Positions 23,401-35,136 are shown, counted from the stretch's first letter. The stretch: 64,000 bases of DNA from Canna indica (GCA_034359265.1 CP136891.1:58566001-58630000), one strand, 5' to 3'. The notes: a model not told the origin generated them from the sequence alone. Program-made: numbers and translations.

Positions 23401-23630
23401 AATTAAAAATCAAAAACATTTTTTGAAAGCATATCATGAGCAGAAAATCTACTAATGTTAAGCATGTATCAAAACTCTAACTCTAATTTAAGCAAGTGAG
23501 TATAGGAGATGATACCAAAGTGTTTGATGCCAATTTTACCTAAGACATCTAGGTGAAAGCTTGAAGTTGCAACCATAAAAGGATTCTTCATTCAACTCTT
23601 TGGTCAACTTCAACTCTTCACTTCTCTTTA
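20461..23630 (-). mobile_element. Long non-coding internal region of a pol-less SIRE-type element
   Basis: About 3.2 kb, AT-rich, without a convincing frame. It carries long diverged internal repeats: units around 20880-21200, 21800-22090 and 22130-22250 share TTTCATTCAAACTTTCA, TATATGTCAAGTTTGAA and GTTGACTTGGGTCAA. A block at 23305-23400 with the short hairpin GGTCTCCGAGGAGACC is better conserved than its surroundings in the second copy (63750-63850). The PPT is at the left end. In autonomous SIRE elements pol would lie between gag and this region. Here it is absent. Confidence 0.7.
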
Positions 23631-25034
23631 CCCTTGTGTGGTGACTCCCCCTACAAGAGAAGAAATTTTTGGTACCCAAATGACTTTGGGTCCTTGGGGG
23701 TTAGTGGGCTTAGGTACCCAAAGTATCTTAACAACACTAGGGTTCATTTTAAATGCACACTCATAGATGGCATGTCCATAAACACCACAACAAAAACAAT
23801 GACCATAAATTTTTTCTTTTCATTTTTACCATGGACATGACATTTAATGTTAGAATGCTTAACATAGGAGGCATGATAAGCATGGGCATTCTTAGATGAA
23901 ATATTTTTATTTTGAACATGAGATTTAAATGTGGAATGCCTAACATGAGAATGATTATAAACATTGGCATTCTTTACATAGGTATTTTTTATTCTAGTGT
24001 TCTTAGTAGATGAAATATTTTTGAATTCATTTACTTTCTTATTCAATAAAATAACCTCACTTTTCAAATCATTCATTGATCTTTGAATAACATGCAATTG
24101 AGTTTTTAGCATGCTATTTTCATTCTTTAAATTTTCATTTTTATGTTTCAAGTCATTAACTTATAGAGTTTGTATCATGGCAAGGATCAATCATGCTAGT
24201 TTTCAATTTTTCATTTTCACTCTTCAACTCATGCACATGATTGACAAGCTTCAAGTTTTCTTTCTTGATTTTTCTATTTTCCTTATTTGATTTCATGAGC
24301 ATGACATATATCTTCTTAGATTCTTCTAATAGCTCATCATAAGACATTCCTAAAGAATTAGAGCTATTATCATCATTATCACTATCAAGATTTTTAACAT
24401 GACTAGAAGTAGAAGATTTTACCTCATTTCGAAAACCCATGAGACATATTTGAGATGTGACTTCATCATCATGAGAGAAAGATGCTGCACTAGATTCGGA
24501 GGTGGACTTGGAAGCATTCTTCTTCTTGGTCATTTTCTTCAAGTGGGGACAATTTCTCTTTTTATGTCCCTTTACTTGACAAATGAAACACCTTAGCTTT
24601 CTTCTTCGATTTTTGGTGTTCCTTTGACTAGATGAGCTTTGGGCATCAAAAACTTCATTAGAACTAGAGGTATGACAATTGTCATCACCTCATTCTTTTA
24701 AAGTAATAAGCTCTTCGATTTTTGCATAATCATAAAGCATGTTTAATGTTACCCAAATATCAAATGCAGAAGAGCAATGCATAACTTTTTCAAGTATATC
24801 ATTTGAAAATGTGCAATATAGAAGATGTGTTGTTTTACCATTTAATTCAAACAATTTAATTTGTTCTTGGGTCCATGTATTCATATTTTCCTTAGGTTCA
24901 ATATATTTTGTCTTTACCATGTCAAATATACCTAAACCTTAAGTCTTTAGGAAGGTATACATTCTACTCTTCCAAAGACCAAAATTAGACTCATCGAACC
25001 TAGGTAGTAAAGACGCTATACTCTCTAGTGCCAT
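23631..25034 (-). pseudogene. SIRE-type Copia gag
   Basis: Read right to left. It starts at the ATG at 25034 (MALESIASLLPRFDESNFGL), then WTQEQIKLFELNGKT and AFDIWVTLNMLYDYAKIEE (UBN2-like capsid), then the zinc knuckle CFICQVKGHKKRNC near 24550-24595, then long coiled-coil segments at 24156-24500 and 23990-24151. It closes with ILWVPKPTNPQGPK and VIWVPK near 23680, the usual SIRE gag/pol linker. In-frame stops near 24937 (LKT*GL), after LITLKE (about 24688) and near 24153 break the frame. No protease, integrase or RT follows. The product would package element RNA. The PBS lies 50-60 bp upstream. Confidence 0.85.
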
Positions 25035-25085
25035 TTCAAGATCGAGACAAATTGTAGAAGGGATGGTGAAATTACAATCTATGAC

Positions 25086-25100
25086 CCGCTCTGATACTAA
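25086..25100 (-). other. Primer binding site of the minus-strand SIRE-type element
   Basis: On the minus strand TTAGTATCAGAGCGG, one base off the canonical TGGTATCAGAGC of Copia elements primed by initiator tRNA-Met. It sits between the LTR and the gag start. Confidence 0.75.
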
Positions 25101-26615
25101 TTAATTATAGGCGAAATGGTGAATAGTGTGTTTACTAAATTGATTAGCCTAAATTCTAATTTTAATTATTTCTTGATTAGTTTAGGCAAGATGTAATTTG
25201 TCGACTAAATGCGGAAGCAATAATAACACAATTAAGTACAAACAATTAAAACAATGCTAACACATAGAATTTATAGTGGTTCGGCCCCAATGCCTACTAC
25301 ACTACCTAAGCACCCCGCTTAGGATTTCCAAACTAGATTTACTAGATTATATCGAGTTTCCCTTACAACGAGGACTTTTCACCAGAAAGTCTCTGCTCTC
25401 AAACTGAAGGCACTTCCACACCCGAAAGTATCCCGCCTTCCTACCGAGAGCACTTTCCTACCTCAACCTAAGGGACAACTAGAACTAATCCTAGTAACAA
25501 CTAAGTTTACACAAGTGGCTTTACACCTTTTCACCAAGGTAATCACTTTCACATACAAGACCAAACACCCGGCCTTACAAACTCAAATTCAAATAAATTC
25601 AAATAATAGTTAAAAATACAAGTGAAAAGAGCTTAAAATAAAACCAAGAATTCGTGCTCTTTTCCAAGCCTTGAAATCTCCAACTCGCCAGAAGATGAAT
25701 CTAGAGTTGAAGCAGAGTTGAGGAGCAAACGGTGCTTGAAGAAGATGTTGCAAGAAGAACAGAGCGCAAGCAATCTATCTTTTGGAAGGCTCTAAACTCC
25801 CTTAGAATACTCAATGATATCTGTAAGAGTGAGAGAAGAAGAATAAATGAGTTATATGAGGGTGTTTTTATACTCTCATGAAGAAACGACAGCTCAACGG
25901 ATAGAAAACTATCCGTTGCAGTCGTCAGTCGATTGGTAGGTCGACCGACTGATCGACCACTCAAAGCGACTGACGCCTCTTCTCTCTGTGCGGTCGATCG
26001 ACGAGTCGACCGCCCAAATGCAAAAACTTACGATCCTCAATTCGGTTGACCCATCGGTCGACCGACGCAAGTCTGCATTCGCGGCTATCTATAGGTCGGT
26101 CGACCAGTTGGTCGATCGATAGAGCTACTGCCCATTTTGGGATTCGATCGATCGACCGCTAGGTCAACCGAATTAGCTACTACCGCTTTGCGGCATCCTT
26201 CAGTCGACCGATCGATTGACCGAGATGGCTACTACCATTTCCTTTACGCTATTCGGTCGACCGCCCGGTCGACCGAACCTAGGCTGAAATTTATTTTTTA
26301 GCCCTTTTACTTGTGCGCTTCATTTCCGGGTTTCGGTTTTCAACGCACATCATCTTGGAGAGTTTTCCATGTGATCTTTGGACTCGTCCAATGCAACTTT
26401 GGTGCACTCGTTGATCTTCGAGAAATTCCACGACGAACCTGAGCGCGACGATCAATGTCCTTCCGATATTTCAATTTCTTTCGATTTATCCGATCGAGGA
26501 CATCAAACGCTAATTGATATGGAACCTGAAAGATATTCTCAATAAAATAATTAGTCTCATGTTTGTTATCATCAAAATCGAGATTAAGACTAATGTTGAA
26601 AACCTAAAGCCAACA
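25101..26615 (-). mobile_element. 5' LTR of the minus-strand SIRE-type element
   Basis: Begins on the minus strand at 26615 with TGTTGGCTTTAGG, matching the reverse complement of 20343-20460. U3 holds an array of near-palindromic TCGGTCGACCGA-like motifs (25915-26280). A minus-strand TATA-like GAGTATAAAAACACC lies near 25870. The end toward the PBS lacks a clean CA, so its border is approximate. About 1.5 kb. Confidence 0.8.
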
Positions 26616-26951
26616 CTTACTTCCAAGTTCCAATATAAAATTTTGGTCTGGCCTGTGGTATGTGGCATGTGTTTTATTAAATTAAAATAATATTAGTTAT
26701 TATTTTAATGTAAATACGTAATAAAATAATAATATTATATATATTATATATTTATATATACACCACCTTAACCGGCCCAAGCCAGCCTATCAAGCTCAAT
26801 AGGCTTTAAATTGAGCCTGTGCTTGGCTTGATAAGGAAAACATGCCTATTTCAAAGCCTTGGCATGGTTTTTTTTAAACAGACCAGGCTAGGCTAGGCTA
26901 GGCCAGGCCACAGGCCCCTGGCAGGCCGCCTGGCCTATTTCCACCCATAGT
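26616..26951. mobile_element. Possible hAT-like MITE fragment (GGCCTGGCC type)
   Basis: Rich in CCAGGCTAGGCTAGGC and GGCCTGGC words (26880-26935). It ends CCTATTTCCACCCATA, whose reverse complement TATGGGTGGAAATAGG resembles the ends of plant hAT MITEs. The left terminus is cut by the Copia LTR, so no target duplication can be tested. (TA)n-rich around 26730-26760. Confidence 0.35.
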
Positions 26952-27939
26952 CACGGGATCCATTGGTCCCTACCGCAATCACTTGCGCTACTCCGCACAC
27001 CAGTATCTCCACTGACCCTGCTCAGGAGCTACAAAACAAACAAAAAAACCGTAAGTCCAACTGGGACTTAGTGAGTGGTTCGGTTCTCGACCCAACTTGT
27101 CCAAACACCATTAAAATCCAGAAGCATCCATATTACGAGTCGGTCACCGAGTCATGCTCAGTGAGCTTCCCGCCCAGGGGCCATCCGATCAAAATATGAG
27201 TCGGTCACTGAGTCCTGCTCAGCAAGCTTCCCTCCCATGGCTACCAATGCTAGGAAAGTCATCTAGCATTAGTTAGCCCTAGTTTGGTTGGGAAAGCCCT
27301 CCAACCAAAATGTCACTCCGGTTCCATCGTCAGCGTGGCTCACTGACGAGTTTTTCCGGTCCAGTAACCTAGTGCTGATCAGCCCGATAAGCCAGTTTCA
27401 ACCACAAGCACATCCATATAAATCAACCAAGAAATATAATAATAGAAATAAACATGAACATCCAATAAAATTCAGTAAAATTTTCGAGGACCGATGGGGT
27501 CCCTATTACCAATTTAGCATGCCTGCGTATGCGCCTTACCCCGGCCTTTATATTATCTTGTACCATAAATCTCATTCCATGTCCCATTAAAAGCATTTAT
27601 AATAATACAATAATTTTCCAAATATAATTAAACATTCATGTTCATGCAAAAATATACCATGCCCCTACACAAGCCAACATGATTTCCAAACATAGCAATT
27701 CAACCGTACCCCAAACATAGCATAGTAACCTGAAATATATTTCAAAAATTCATGTGAATAATTAATCAAAAATATTAGTCATCACCATGTCCACATTCAC
27801 CTAGGGCCGACCACAAGGATTTGGAATTTCTCAAGAAAATCTGACCCTTACCCAAAACCCTTATCTATATCCATTGTTTCCAATCTTTTCCCAAAGCTAT
27901 TGTGCATACATCAATCCAAGCCCTAAAGTGAACCACATG

Positions 27940-28434
27940 CCGGGGTGAGTAGGATTCCCGAATTCACTGAAACCAGACCGAAACCAAACTGAAACCAACC
28001 GAATAGAAACCAATTTAATCGAACCGAATTTACCGAATTATATATATACATAATAAAAATTATATTATTTAATGTTGTTTGCTTGAGTAGTTTAGAAAAG
28101 GTTTTATGCTCCCCATCGCCCAAGTTCGAATCCTAGTGTGATATTATTTATTTTAGACTCGATTCATTATATATTATGATTTAATAATATAGTTTGCTAA
28201 GATGGTTAGAAGGATAAAAATATATATGATTGAGCTAGGTTGCCTGGTTCAAGTCTTTGCAATTGTAATAAATATTTTTTTTTATCTTTTCGATAAATTT
28301 GATAAATTAATCGAACCGAAAAATTTGATTAACTGAACTAAATTAAATGAATTTTTTCAGTTTGGTAAACGATTAATAGATTTTTTTTGTTTCGATTTGG
28401 TTAACTAACCGAACCGAACCGTTGCTCACCCCTA
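27940..28434. mobile_element. hAT-like MITE with tRNA-like segments, inside LTR copy 3
   Basis: Starts CCGGGGTGAG and ends GCTCACCCCTA. It is flanked by ACCACATG (27932-27939) and ACCACAAG (28435-28442), a 7/8 match to an 8-bp target duplication. Subterminal parts are strings of AACCGAA/TTCGGTT. Inside, 28077-28145 has TTGCTTGAGTAG... and AAGTTCGAATCCTAG, and 28188-28270 has TTTGCTAAGATGG... and TGGTTCAAGTC, both resembling tRNA A and B boxes. No transposase. Confidence 0.7.
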
Positions 28435-28608
28435 ACCACAAGGGGCGACATGGCCCTAACAAGTTGAATAATTATAGAATCAACATCTACAACATGTAAA
28501 CTTCATTAATCCAGTAGAGACGATGTTTCATCAAGAAATTTCACAAGAAGCATCTCTTTAAAAGGTGGCGGCAACATGGGTAGAAAACAAGGGAGAAGAG
28601 AATCCAAT

Positions 28609-30540
28609 ATGATTGAACTAGGTTGCATGTATTCAAGTCTTTGCAATTGTAATAAATATTTATTTATCTTTTCGATAAATTAGATAAATTAACCGAACCG
28701 AACCGAAAAATTCAGTTAATCGAACCGAATTAAATGAATTTTTTCGGTTTGGTAAACGGTTAATATTTTTTATTATTATTTCGGTTCGATTAATTGACCA
28801 AACCGAACCGTTGCTCACCCTAACCACAAGGGGCGACATGGCCCTAACAAGTTGAATAATCATAGAATCAACATCTACAACATGTAAACTTCAATCAATC
28901 CAATAGAGACAATGTTTCATCAAGAAATTTCACAAGAACCATCTCTTTAAAAGGGGCGGCAGCATGGGTAGAAAACAAGGGAGAAGAGAATCCAAAGATC
29001 ACTCACCGAAGAAGGAAATTGGAAAGGAAGACAATCCTCTGTTCTCCTGCGTTAACAAAGTATGGGTGCGCCGCCAAGTTCCAAGTCCTCTCACGCCTTC
29101 TCTTTCCCTCTTGTGTATCCAAAATCTAACCGTCCAAATCAGATATCCATCGTCCCTATTAAGGAGCAAGGGGTCTCGGACATGCTTCCCGAATTTCAGT
29201 CCGATCAGACCCACGATGGTGTCCCGATCGCTCGATTAGGTGAAACTCAACGTAGCAGAATTTTGGAGAAGAAAACCAAGAATAAGGCTTCGGTATTTTC
29301 ATCACAGTGATAGATCCGGCCATCAAAACGCAATCTCCACCGATCCAAATCTAAATCATGAACTCTAAAACTTATTGTCCAAATTTCAATACAATTCAAC
29401 CATGGACTCTCATTCGATCGTGAAGTTTGATGATGTCCGACGTTGTAGGAGCAGTCTGCCGAGGTTTCCCTTCCTCCCTCTCCATGCGTGTGCCTCTTCC
29501 TATGGACGCCCAAGGGGGTGTGCAACTGTTGCTATGAATCGTGTTCCCCTGAGGTATGAGGTATTAATACTAGAACCCCAATTGCCAAAAGATGAATATT
29601 TTTTTTATCTTTTCGATAAATTTGGTAAATTAACCGAATCGAATCAAAAAATTTGATTAACCGAACCGAATTTTTTAGGTCCGATAAACGGTTAATAGAA
29701 TTTTTTGTTGCGATTCGGTTAACCAATGGTTTGGTTCGGTTATTAACCGAACCGAACCATTGCTCACCCCTAACCACAAGGGGTGGCATGGCCCTTACAA
29801 GTTGAATAATCATAGAATCAACATCTACAACATGTAAACTTCATTCAATCCAATAGAGATGATGTTTCATCAAGAAATTTCACAAGAACAATCTCTTAAG
29901 AAGGGGCAGCAGCATGGGGAGAAAACAAGGGAGAAGAGAATCCAAAGCTCACTCACCGGAGAAGGAAATTGGAAAGGAAGATGGTCCTCCGTGCTCCCGC
30001 ATCAACGAAGTCGGGGTGCGCCGCCAAGTTCCAAGTCTTCTCATGTCTTCTCCTTCCCTCTCATGTATCCCAAAGTTTAATCGTCCAAATCAAATCTCCA
30101 CTGTCCCTATTAAGAAGAAAGGGGTCTCGGACATGCTCCCCAAATTTTAGTACGATCAGACCCATGATAGTGTCTCAATCACACGATTAGGTGAAACTCG
30201 ATGTAGCAGAATTCTAAAGAAGAAAACCAAGAACAATGCTTTAGTATTTTCATCATAGTGATAGAACCGACCATCAAAAAGCAATCTCCACCGATCCAAA
30301 TCTAAACCATGAAATCTAAAATTTACTTTCCAAATTCCAATACGATCCGACCACGGGGCGCTCATTCGATCGTGAAGTTTGGTGATGTCAGACGTTGCAG
30401 GAGCAGTCTGCCGAGATTTTCCTTCCTTCCTCTCCATGTGTGTGCCTCTTCCTATGGATGCCCAAGGGGGTGTGCATCTGCTGCTATGAGCCGTGCGCCC
30501 CTGAGGGATTAGGTATTAATAATGGAACCCCAATTGCCAA
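28609..30540. repeat. Tandem duplication of MITE right half plus LTR segment
   Basis: The junction TTGCTCACCC(C)TAACCACAAGGGG, where the MITE right end meets LTR sequence, occurs three times (about 28422, 28811 and 29761). Units 28609-29579 and 29580-30540 each run from MITE right half through GAAAACAAGGGAGAAGAGAA to ACCCCAATTGCCAAAAGA. The copies have diverged, so the duplications are not recent. Confidence 0.7.
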
Positions 30541-30816
30541 AAGACCAAAATGCCCCTTAACTTAAGTTGACTCTAAAATAAGCCATAACTCAATCAATTC
30601 AAGTCCGATTCGAGTTCCGTTTGAATCTCCAGACTCGTCTCCAGCCCAACTACCCACCTAAGGACTAACCAAACTTAGATGAATTAATTACCTTGCGTGC
30701 AAGGCCAATCTTTGATTCACGCCCTACGGCGTTTCATCGGGCCCCTCCTGACGCGTGATCGAATTATCCTGCTGAAATAATTAAATAAAGATTTTTAAAA
30801 ATTACGGGCATTACAA

Positions 30817-31740
30817 TGGTAAAAAATGAATATGTTGAACACACAATTGATATTAGTTCTTGGACTCAAGAGCAAGTCAGCTTATTTGATTTGAATGCTA
30901 AAACAATGCATTTCTATATTGCTCATTTTCAGATGATATATTTGAAAAGGTTATTCATTCAATATATGGGCTACCTTGAATCTATTATATGATTATGCTA
31001 AGATCGAAGAGATTACTACTTATATTGAAGATGGTGATGACAATGGTCATCCACCAACTACTAATATCTTTTTTAATGCCCATAGCATTTCCAGCCAAAG
31101 GAGCACAAACAAGAACCAAAAATGAAAATTTAGGTGCTTCTTTTGCCAAGAGAATGGACACAAGAAGAAGAATTATCATCTCTTGAAAAAGAAATTCAAA
31201 AAGAAGTGTGTTTCACCATCCACATCCGAATTAAATGAAGTCTCTTCTAGATATGATGATAAAGCTATATCAAACTTTTGTCTCATGGGTCTTCGAGATG
31301 AGGTATATTCACCATCATCTAGTCATGTTCAAGATTTTGTTGATAGTCATTCTAGTAGCTCTAAATCTCTTGATGTGTCTTGTGAATAACTACTAGAAGA
31401 ATGTAAAAAGATGTATGACTTGCTCATGAAAATGAACAAAGAAAATAGAAAAAGAAAGAAAGAAAATTCTAAACTTAATTGTCATATGCATGCTTTGGAA
31501 TTAGAAAATGAAAAACTAAATACTAGTTCTATACTTCTATTTGTCCTTATTATGATAGCTTAAATCTTGAAATTTAGAATTTGAGAACTCAAAATAAAAA
31601 TTTGAAAAATAAAAATTGCACGTTGAAATCTCAATTACATACATTACATAATTCTACGAATGTATTGAAAAATGAGGTTTTGAATTTAAGCAAGAAATTA
31701 AGTAAATGATTTGAGAAACATTTCTTCTTTTAAGAATAGT
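30817..31740 (+). pseudogene. SIRE-type Copia gag fragment
   Basis: Resembles the gag at 23631-25034. It starts MVKNEYVEHTIDISSWTQEQ, then FFCQENGHKKKN (zinc knuckle, final Cys lost), SNFCLMGLRDEV, LLEECKKMYDLLMKMNKEN and a Lys/Asn-rich coiled coil. Frameshifts lie near 30930-31100, with stops at 31387 and 31559. Its left edge is the 5' end of LTR copy 3, which interrupts or truncates it just before MVKNEY. No LTR of this copy is seen to the right. Confidence 0.8.
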
Positions 31741-31900
31741 AGGAAGAAAAATGTTTCGTTCAAGGAATTATTGCTGCCCCTACTCGACACGGAGGAGCAG
31801 CTCTCGATGGCAACCGCCCGACTCTTTCGCTTATAATATGATGTAGAATAATTTCACAATCTGCAAAGTAGAAATGTTTAATTCTCTAACACTTGATATG

Positions 31901-31984
31901 CCAACCATAGCTCACTTGGTAGAACAGAGGACTGTAGTTGATTCAAATATCCTTAGGTCGTTGGTTTTAATTTGGCTGGTCAGA
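31901..31984 (+). pseudogene. tRNA-Tyr(GUA) pseudogene with intron
   Basis: Follows plant tRNA-Tyr base for base in layout: CCAACC (acceptor), ATAGCTCACTTGGTAGAAC (D arm with A box), GAGGACTGTAG (anticodon GTA), then an about 11-nt intron directly after the anticodon loop position, CCTTAGGTCG, TTGGTTTTAATTT (T arm, B box broken) and GGCTGGTCAGA. Differences from an intact gene are mostly CG-to-CA or CG-to-TG type changes in the acceptor stem, D arm and B box (GGTTCGAATCC has become GGTTTTAATTT). The acceptor stem now has two mismatches, so it is very unlikely to be functional. Confidence 0.85.
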
Positions 31985-32035
31985 TTTTGAAAAGTTATAA
32001 TTTTTTTCTTTTCGATCATTCTTCTCCAAATATAG

Positions 32036-32290
32036 GGAAAATTACACTTTTAGTTCTCATAGTTCACTCAAATTTTGGTTTTAGTCATCATAGTTTATTC
32101 GGATATTAGTTTTAGTCTCCATAGTTCATTCTTGTTTTGGTTTTAGTCCTCATACTTTTAGTGCATCTTAAAGGATTGATATTTAACTTATCCACATCAT
32201 CAATGTCTAGTCAACAACCATTAGCCACGCCAGCTTCATATAAAACTCTAAGTTAAACTAGGGGACTAAAATTATGTTTTTATTATAAAA
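32036..32290. repeat. Tandem-repeat terminus of an unidentified element
   Basis: Four imperfect copies of a roughly 33-base phrase (TTTTAGTC(C/A)TCATAGTTCA(T/C)TC...TTTTGG) at 32040-32160, followed by TCAACAACCATTAGCCACGCCAGC. Plant MULE and related element ends often look like this (compare 57480-57690), but no partner end was found. Confidence 0.4.
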
Positions 32291-32514
32291 AATAGTTATT
32301 CGCAGGGAACTTAATAGCTTTATTTAGAAATTTTATTTGTTTAATACAAAATGCCCCCAAAATGAGCGAAAAAATTATTTCTCATTTTGCGTGTAGAGAA
32401 TGGAGTGTAGTGGTGTGGATGGTACATAGAATCTTAAGATATATAAAGAAACCAAGGTACCTATTTTGAATGCATTCTTTTTCTATAAAAGTAAATAAGA
32501 TTTTTGGACACAAA

Positions 32515-33178
32515 GGGCCCGTTTGGTTTGCTAAAAAATGAGGGACTGGACTGGACATCCGCCCATGTCCCCCGTTTGGTTTGCAAAAGAAGTTTCGGGA
32601 TAATGACTTCTCCTTGTCCGGGACAGGATTTCCACCCATTTTGGTGTACCGAGAAATTTCTCGGTACACCGAAATCGGGCGGAGGATAAGGGCTGCAATT
32701 ATCAAAATTACCCCTTCCTTTGATCGTAGAATCGTCGGATCGAGTCGAGGTGAATACCAAAGTTGTAAATTTTCGCGTGTTGAACGCGATGGTGGTGTCA
32801 GATTTTAGATTGGAAATTGTTTGGTATGATTTTTATATTTTTCGGTATTATCCTATTGTTATACTTTTAGGTTAATTGAAAATTAGTTGAACACTTATTA
32901 GTTAAACTAAAACTTCTTATTGTATTAAAGTATTTGATACTATATATTAATATTTTTTTACGTATTAATTAATTTTAAGACTAATTTACAATGGTATTTT
33001 AATCATTTATCATATATAATACTTTGTTATAGCGAAACAAACGCATGACAGAACGAAATATCGTGTCCTGTTCTTGACGAAATAAACACGGTATAGCTAT
33101 TGTTCCAGGACATCTGATGTCCTGTCCTTGTCCCTGTCTGATGTCCTGTGATGAGCAATTTGCGAACCAAACGGGCCC
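32515..33178. mobile_element. PIF/Harbinger-like MITE 1
   Basis: 664 bp with terminal inverted repeats GGGCCCGTTTGGTTTGCTAA and (reverse complement of the right end) GGGCCCGTTTGGTTCGCAAA. Flanked by AAA on both sides. A related sequence at 34160-34430 lacks the insert (GGATATGAAGACAAAGATG against GGACACAAA/insert/AAAGACATAAATG), confirming a 3-bp target duplication. An internal hairpin lies at 32637-32671 (GGTGTACCGAGAAA / TTTCTCGGTACACC). No coding capacity. Confidence 0.85.
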
Positions 33179-33239
33179 AAAGACATAAATGAATAAGTAT
33201 TTGGTATGGAGAAAAAGAAATCATGTCTTTCATGTCCAT

Positions 33240-34160
33240 TCACTCTGAGTGTTAAATTTTTGAATTTTTTTTAAAACACTAGAAATTTTTGAAATTTTTG
33301 GGTCAAAATTTTGTTGGACTTCTAAAATATATTTTTATTATAAAAGAATATTTCAAACATTTTAAATTTTTTTTGAATTTTTTACAAAAGTTTGTAACAC
33401 GAGTTTTAAGTGAAACTCATAAAAATAATTATTTGATCGTGAAAATATATCCTAAAATTCCTTAAAATTCCTTAAAAAATTTAGATGGTTTATGAATGAT
33501 TTTTGTGTGTGATTTTTTGAAGATTTAGGATATATTTTCAAAATAATTTTTAATTTAGAATTCGAAAATTTTAAAACTCTAATATTTTCAAAATTTTCGG
33601 ACTATATTTTTTACCCTTAAAATATATTTTTATTATAAATGTTGCCCTCCCGTAAATGTTGCCTTTGTAAGTTTTGAAAATTTATTTATTTTATTAAAAA
33701 TCAAAAGAAACTTATTACTTTTTTAAAAATAAGTTAAAAAACAGTTCCCAAATATTTTTTGTTGCCCTAAAAATAATGATTAGGTTTTTCAAAATGAAAC
33801 TTTATAAAAATGAATTATAACTTTTATAGTTTTGTGAAATAAAATCATATTTTTACTTTAATAGAAAAAAGAAAACTTTATGCCAAAAAAATAATGAGAT
33901 TAATTTATTTTTTTAATCAAAAAATAATAATTTAATAATTATTAAATTATGTATAGTAAGATTGTGATTTGCCAAGCCCAAGAATGATAATTTTAAATTA
34001 TTAAATTATTAAATTATGATTATCATTAATTAGCTGCCGTATAGATTTAGTTAAAATTTTATTTATTTAATACAAAGTACCCCTAAAATGAGTCAAAAAT
34101 TGACATTCCATGTCCTAAAATGCAGCAGGAAATTTGATTCCCCATTTTGCACATAAATTT
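33240..34160. other. AT-rich stretch, nothing recognised
   Basis: Composed mainly of AAATTTT-type runs. No frame over 60 codons, no RNA gene and no clear element ends. Confidence 0.5.
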
Positions 34161-34164
34161 TATT

Positions 34165-34430
34165 ACTTATATTTTTTAAAGATTAGTGGGTAGTGGTGGG
34201 GATGATATATAGAATCTCAAGATATATAAAGAAATCAAAGTACACCTCTTTTGAATGCCATTCTTTTTTCCATAAAAAGTAAATAATATTTTTGGATATG
34301 AAGACAAAGATGAATAAGTATTTGGTATGGAGAAAAAGAAATCACTTCTCTCATGCTCATTCACTTCACGTGTTCTTAGCTCGGATCTTTTCATGCGGAC
34401 GGACATATTGGAAATTTTACACATTTATCG
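34165..34430 (+). repeat. Second copy of 32395-32512 plus 33179-33235 (without the MITE)
   Basis: Shares GTGGGGATGATATATAGAATC, AAGATATATAAAGAAA and GAATAAGTATTTGGTATGGAGAAAAAGAAATCA with the sequence on either side of MITE 1. The two copies lie about 1.8 kb apart in direct orientation. It is the empty-site reference for MITE 1. Confidence 0.8.
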
Positions 34431-34653
34431 TCTAAATAGTGGAAACAACATAAGGGTCCGTGTATATTTCATTTGTCGCGCATAAAGTTATAGGCGCTTT
34501 AATCGAAATATTTAAATTTGTTGCGCTTAAAGCTATGGGCGCTTTATTCGAAATATTTAAATTGTCAAGTCCATTCGAAATATAAGCATAATTTCCGATA
34601 AGTAATTCAAATAAAAAACTAATTTATTTTAGTTGGAACTCCTGGTCCAGCCA

Positions 34654-35136
34654 ATTAGATTCAGATAATTGTTAAATTTGCTTCAGCAAGTATAATTAAA
34701 AAATCATGTTATCCTATTTAATTACGTTGATTTTGATCAGATTGGTGGAATTTAAATAGAATGTAGAATCTGCAAATTGATTAGTTTGGTTTGATTTAAA
34801 AAATAATGAATATAATTAGTGACACAAAGCATGAGAAAATAATTATCGACCTGTAATTTTGTTGATTTTGATAAGCCCTAAAAATGCAAATATCAACGAG
34901 ATATCAAATTTGAATAGTTGATAACTTAAGGAGTAATTTTATTTTCTATTTTCTGAAAAAAAAAGTTTAGATACTTTGAAAGTTCTTTTGAATAGTTGAT
35001 AACTTAAGGAATGATTTTATTTTCTTTTTTCTGCACAAAAAAAAAATTTAGATGCTTAAAAGTTCTTTAAAATATAATAGTTGATAACTTAAGGAGTAAT
35101 TTTAATCTCATATAGAAAATAACCAATTTAGATAAG
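34654..35136 (+). repeat. Left copy of a direct duplication flanking the MULE
   Basis: AATTAGATTCAGATAATTG...AACCAATTTAGATAAG. Repeated at 40570-41068 with scattered substitutions and one roughly 13-base difference. Contains three tandem copies of an about 80-base unit (GTTGATAACTTAAGGAGTAA...). It ends at the left MULE terminus. Confidence 0.9.

Larger units (their letters stand above)
26952..30816 (-). mobile_element. LTR copy 3 (minus) of the 13538 family, with nested insert and tandem duplications
   Basis: On the minus strand it starts at 30816 with TGTAATGCCCG. It follows copy 1 through the AATTATTTCAG, CTTGCACGCAAGG and GTCATTTTGG-equivalent regions and GTGAGCCACGCTGAC (27325-27350) to ATGGATCCCGTGAC (26952-26965), where it is truncated before the LTR end. 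The body is enlarged by a hAT MITE (27940-28434) and by partial duplications bounded near 28608 and 29580. Open frames here (for example 28964-29239) are translations of the non-coding LTR. Confidence 0.7.

Noticed and set aside
26875..26940. Telomere-like GGCTAGGCTAGG run
   Set aside because: The unit is GGCTA/GGCCA, not TTTAGGG, and it sits in a MITE-like sequence.
28964..30512. Several 65-95 residue frames on both strands
   Set aside because: They fall in LTR copy 3 and its duplicates. The same frames recur because the DNA is duplicated, and the equivalent part of copy 1 is not coding.
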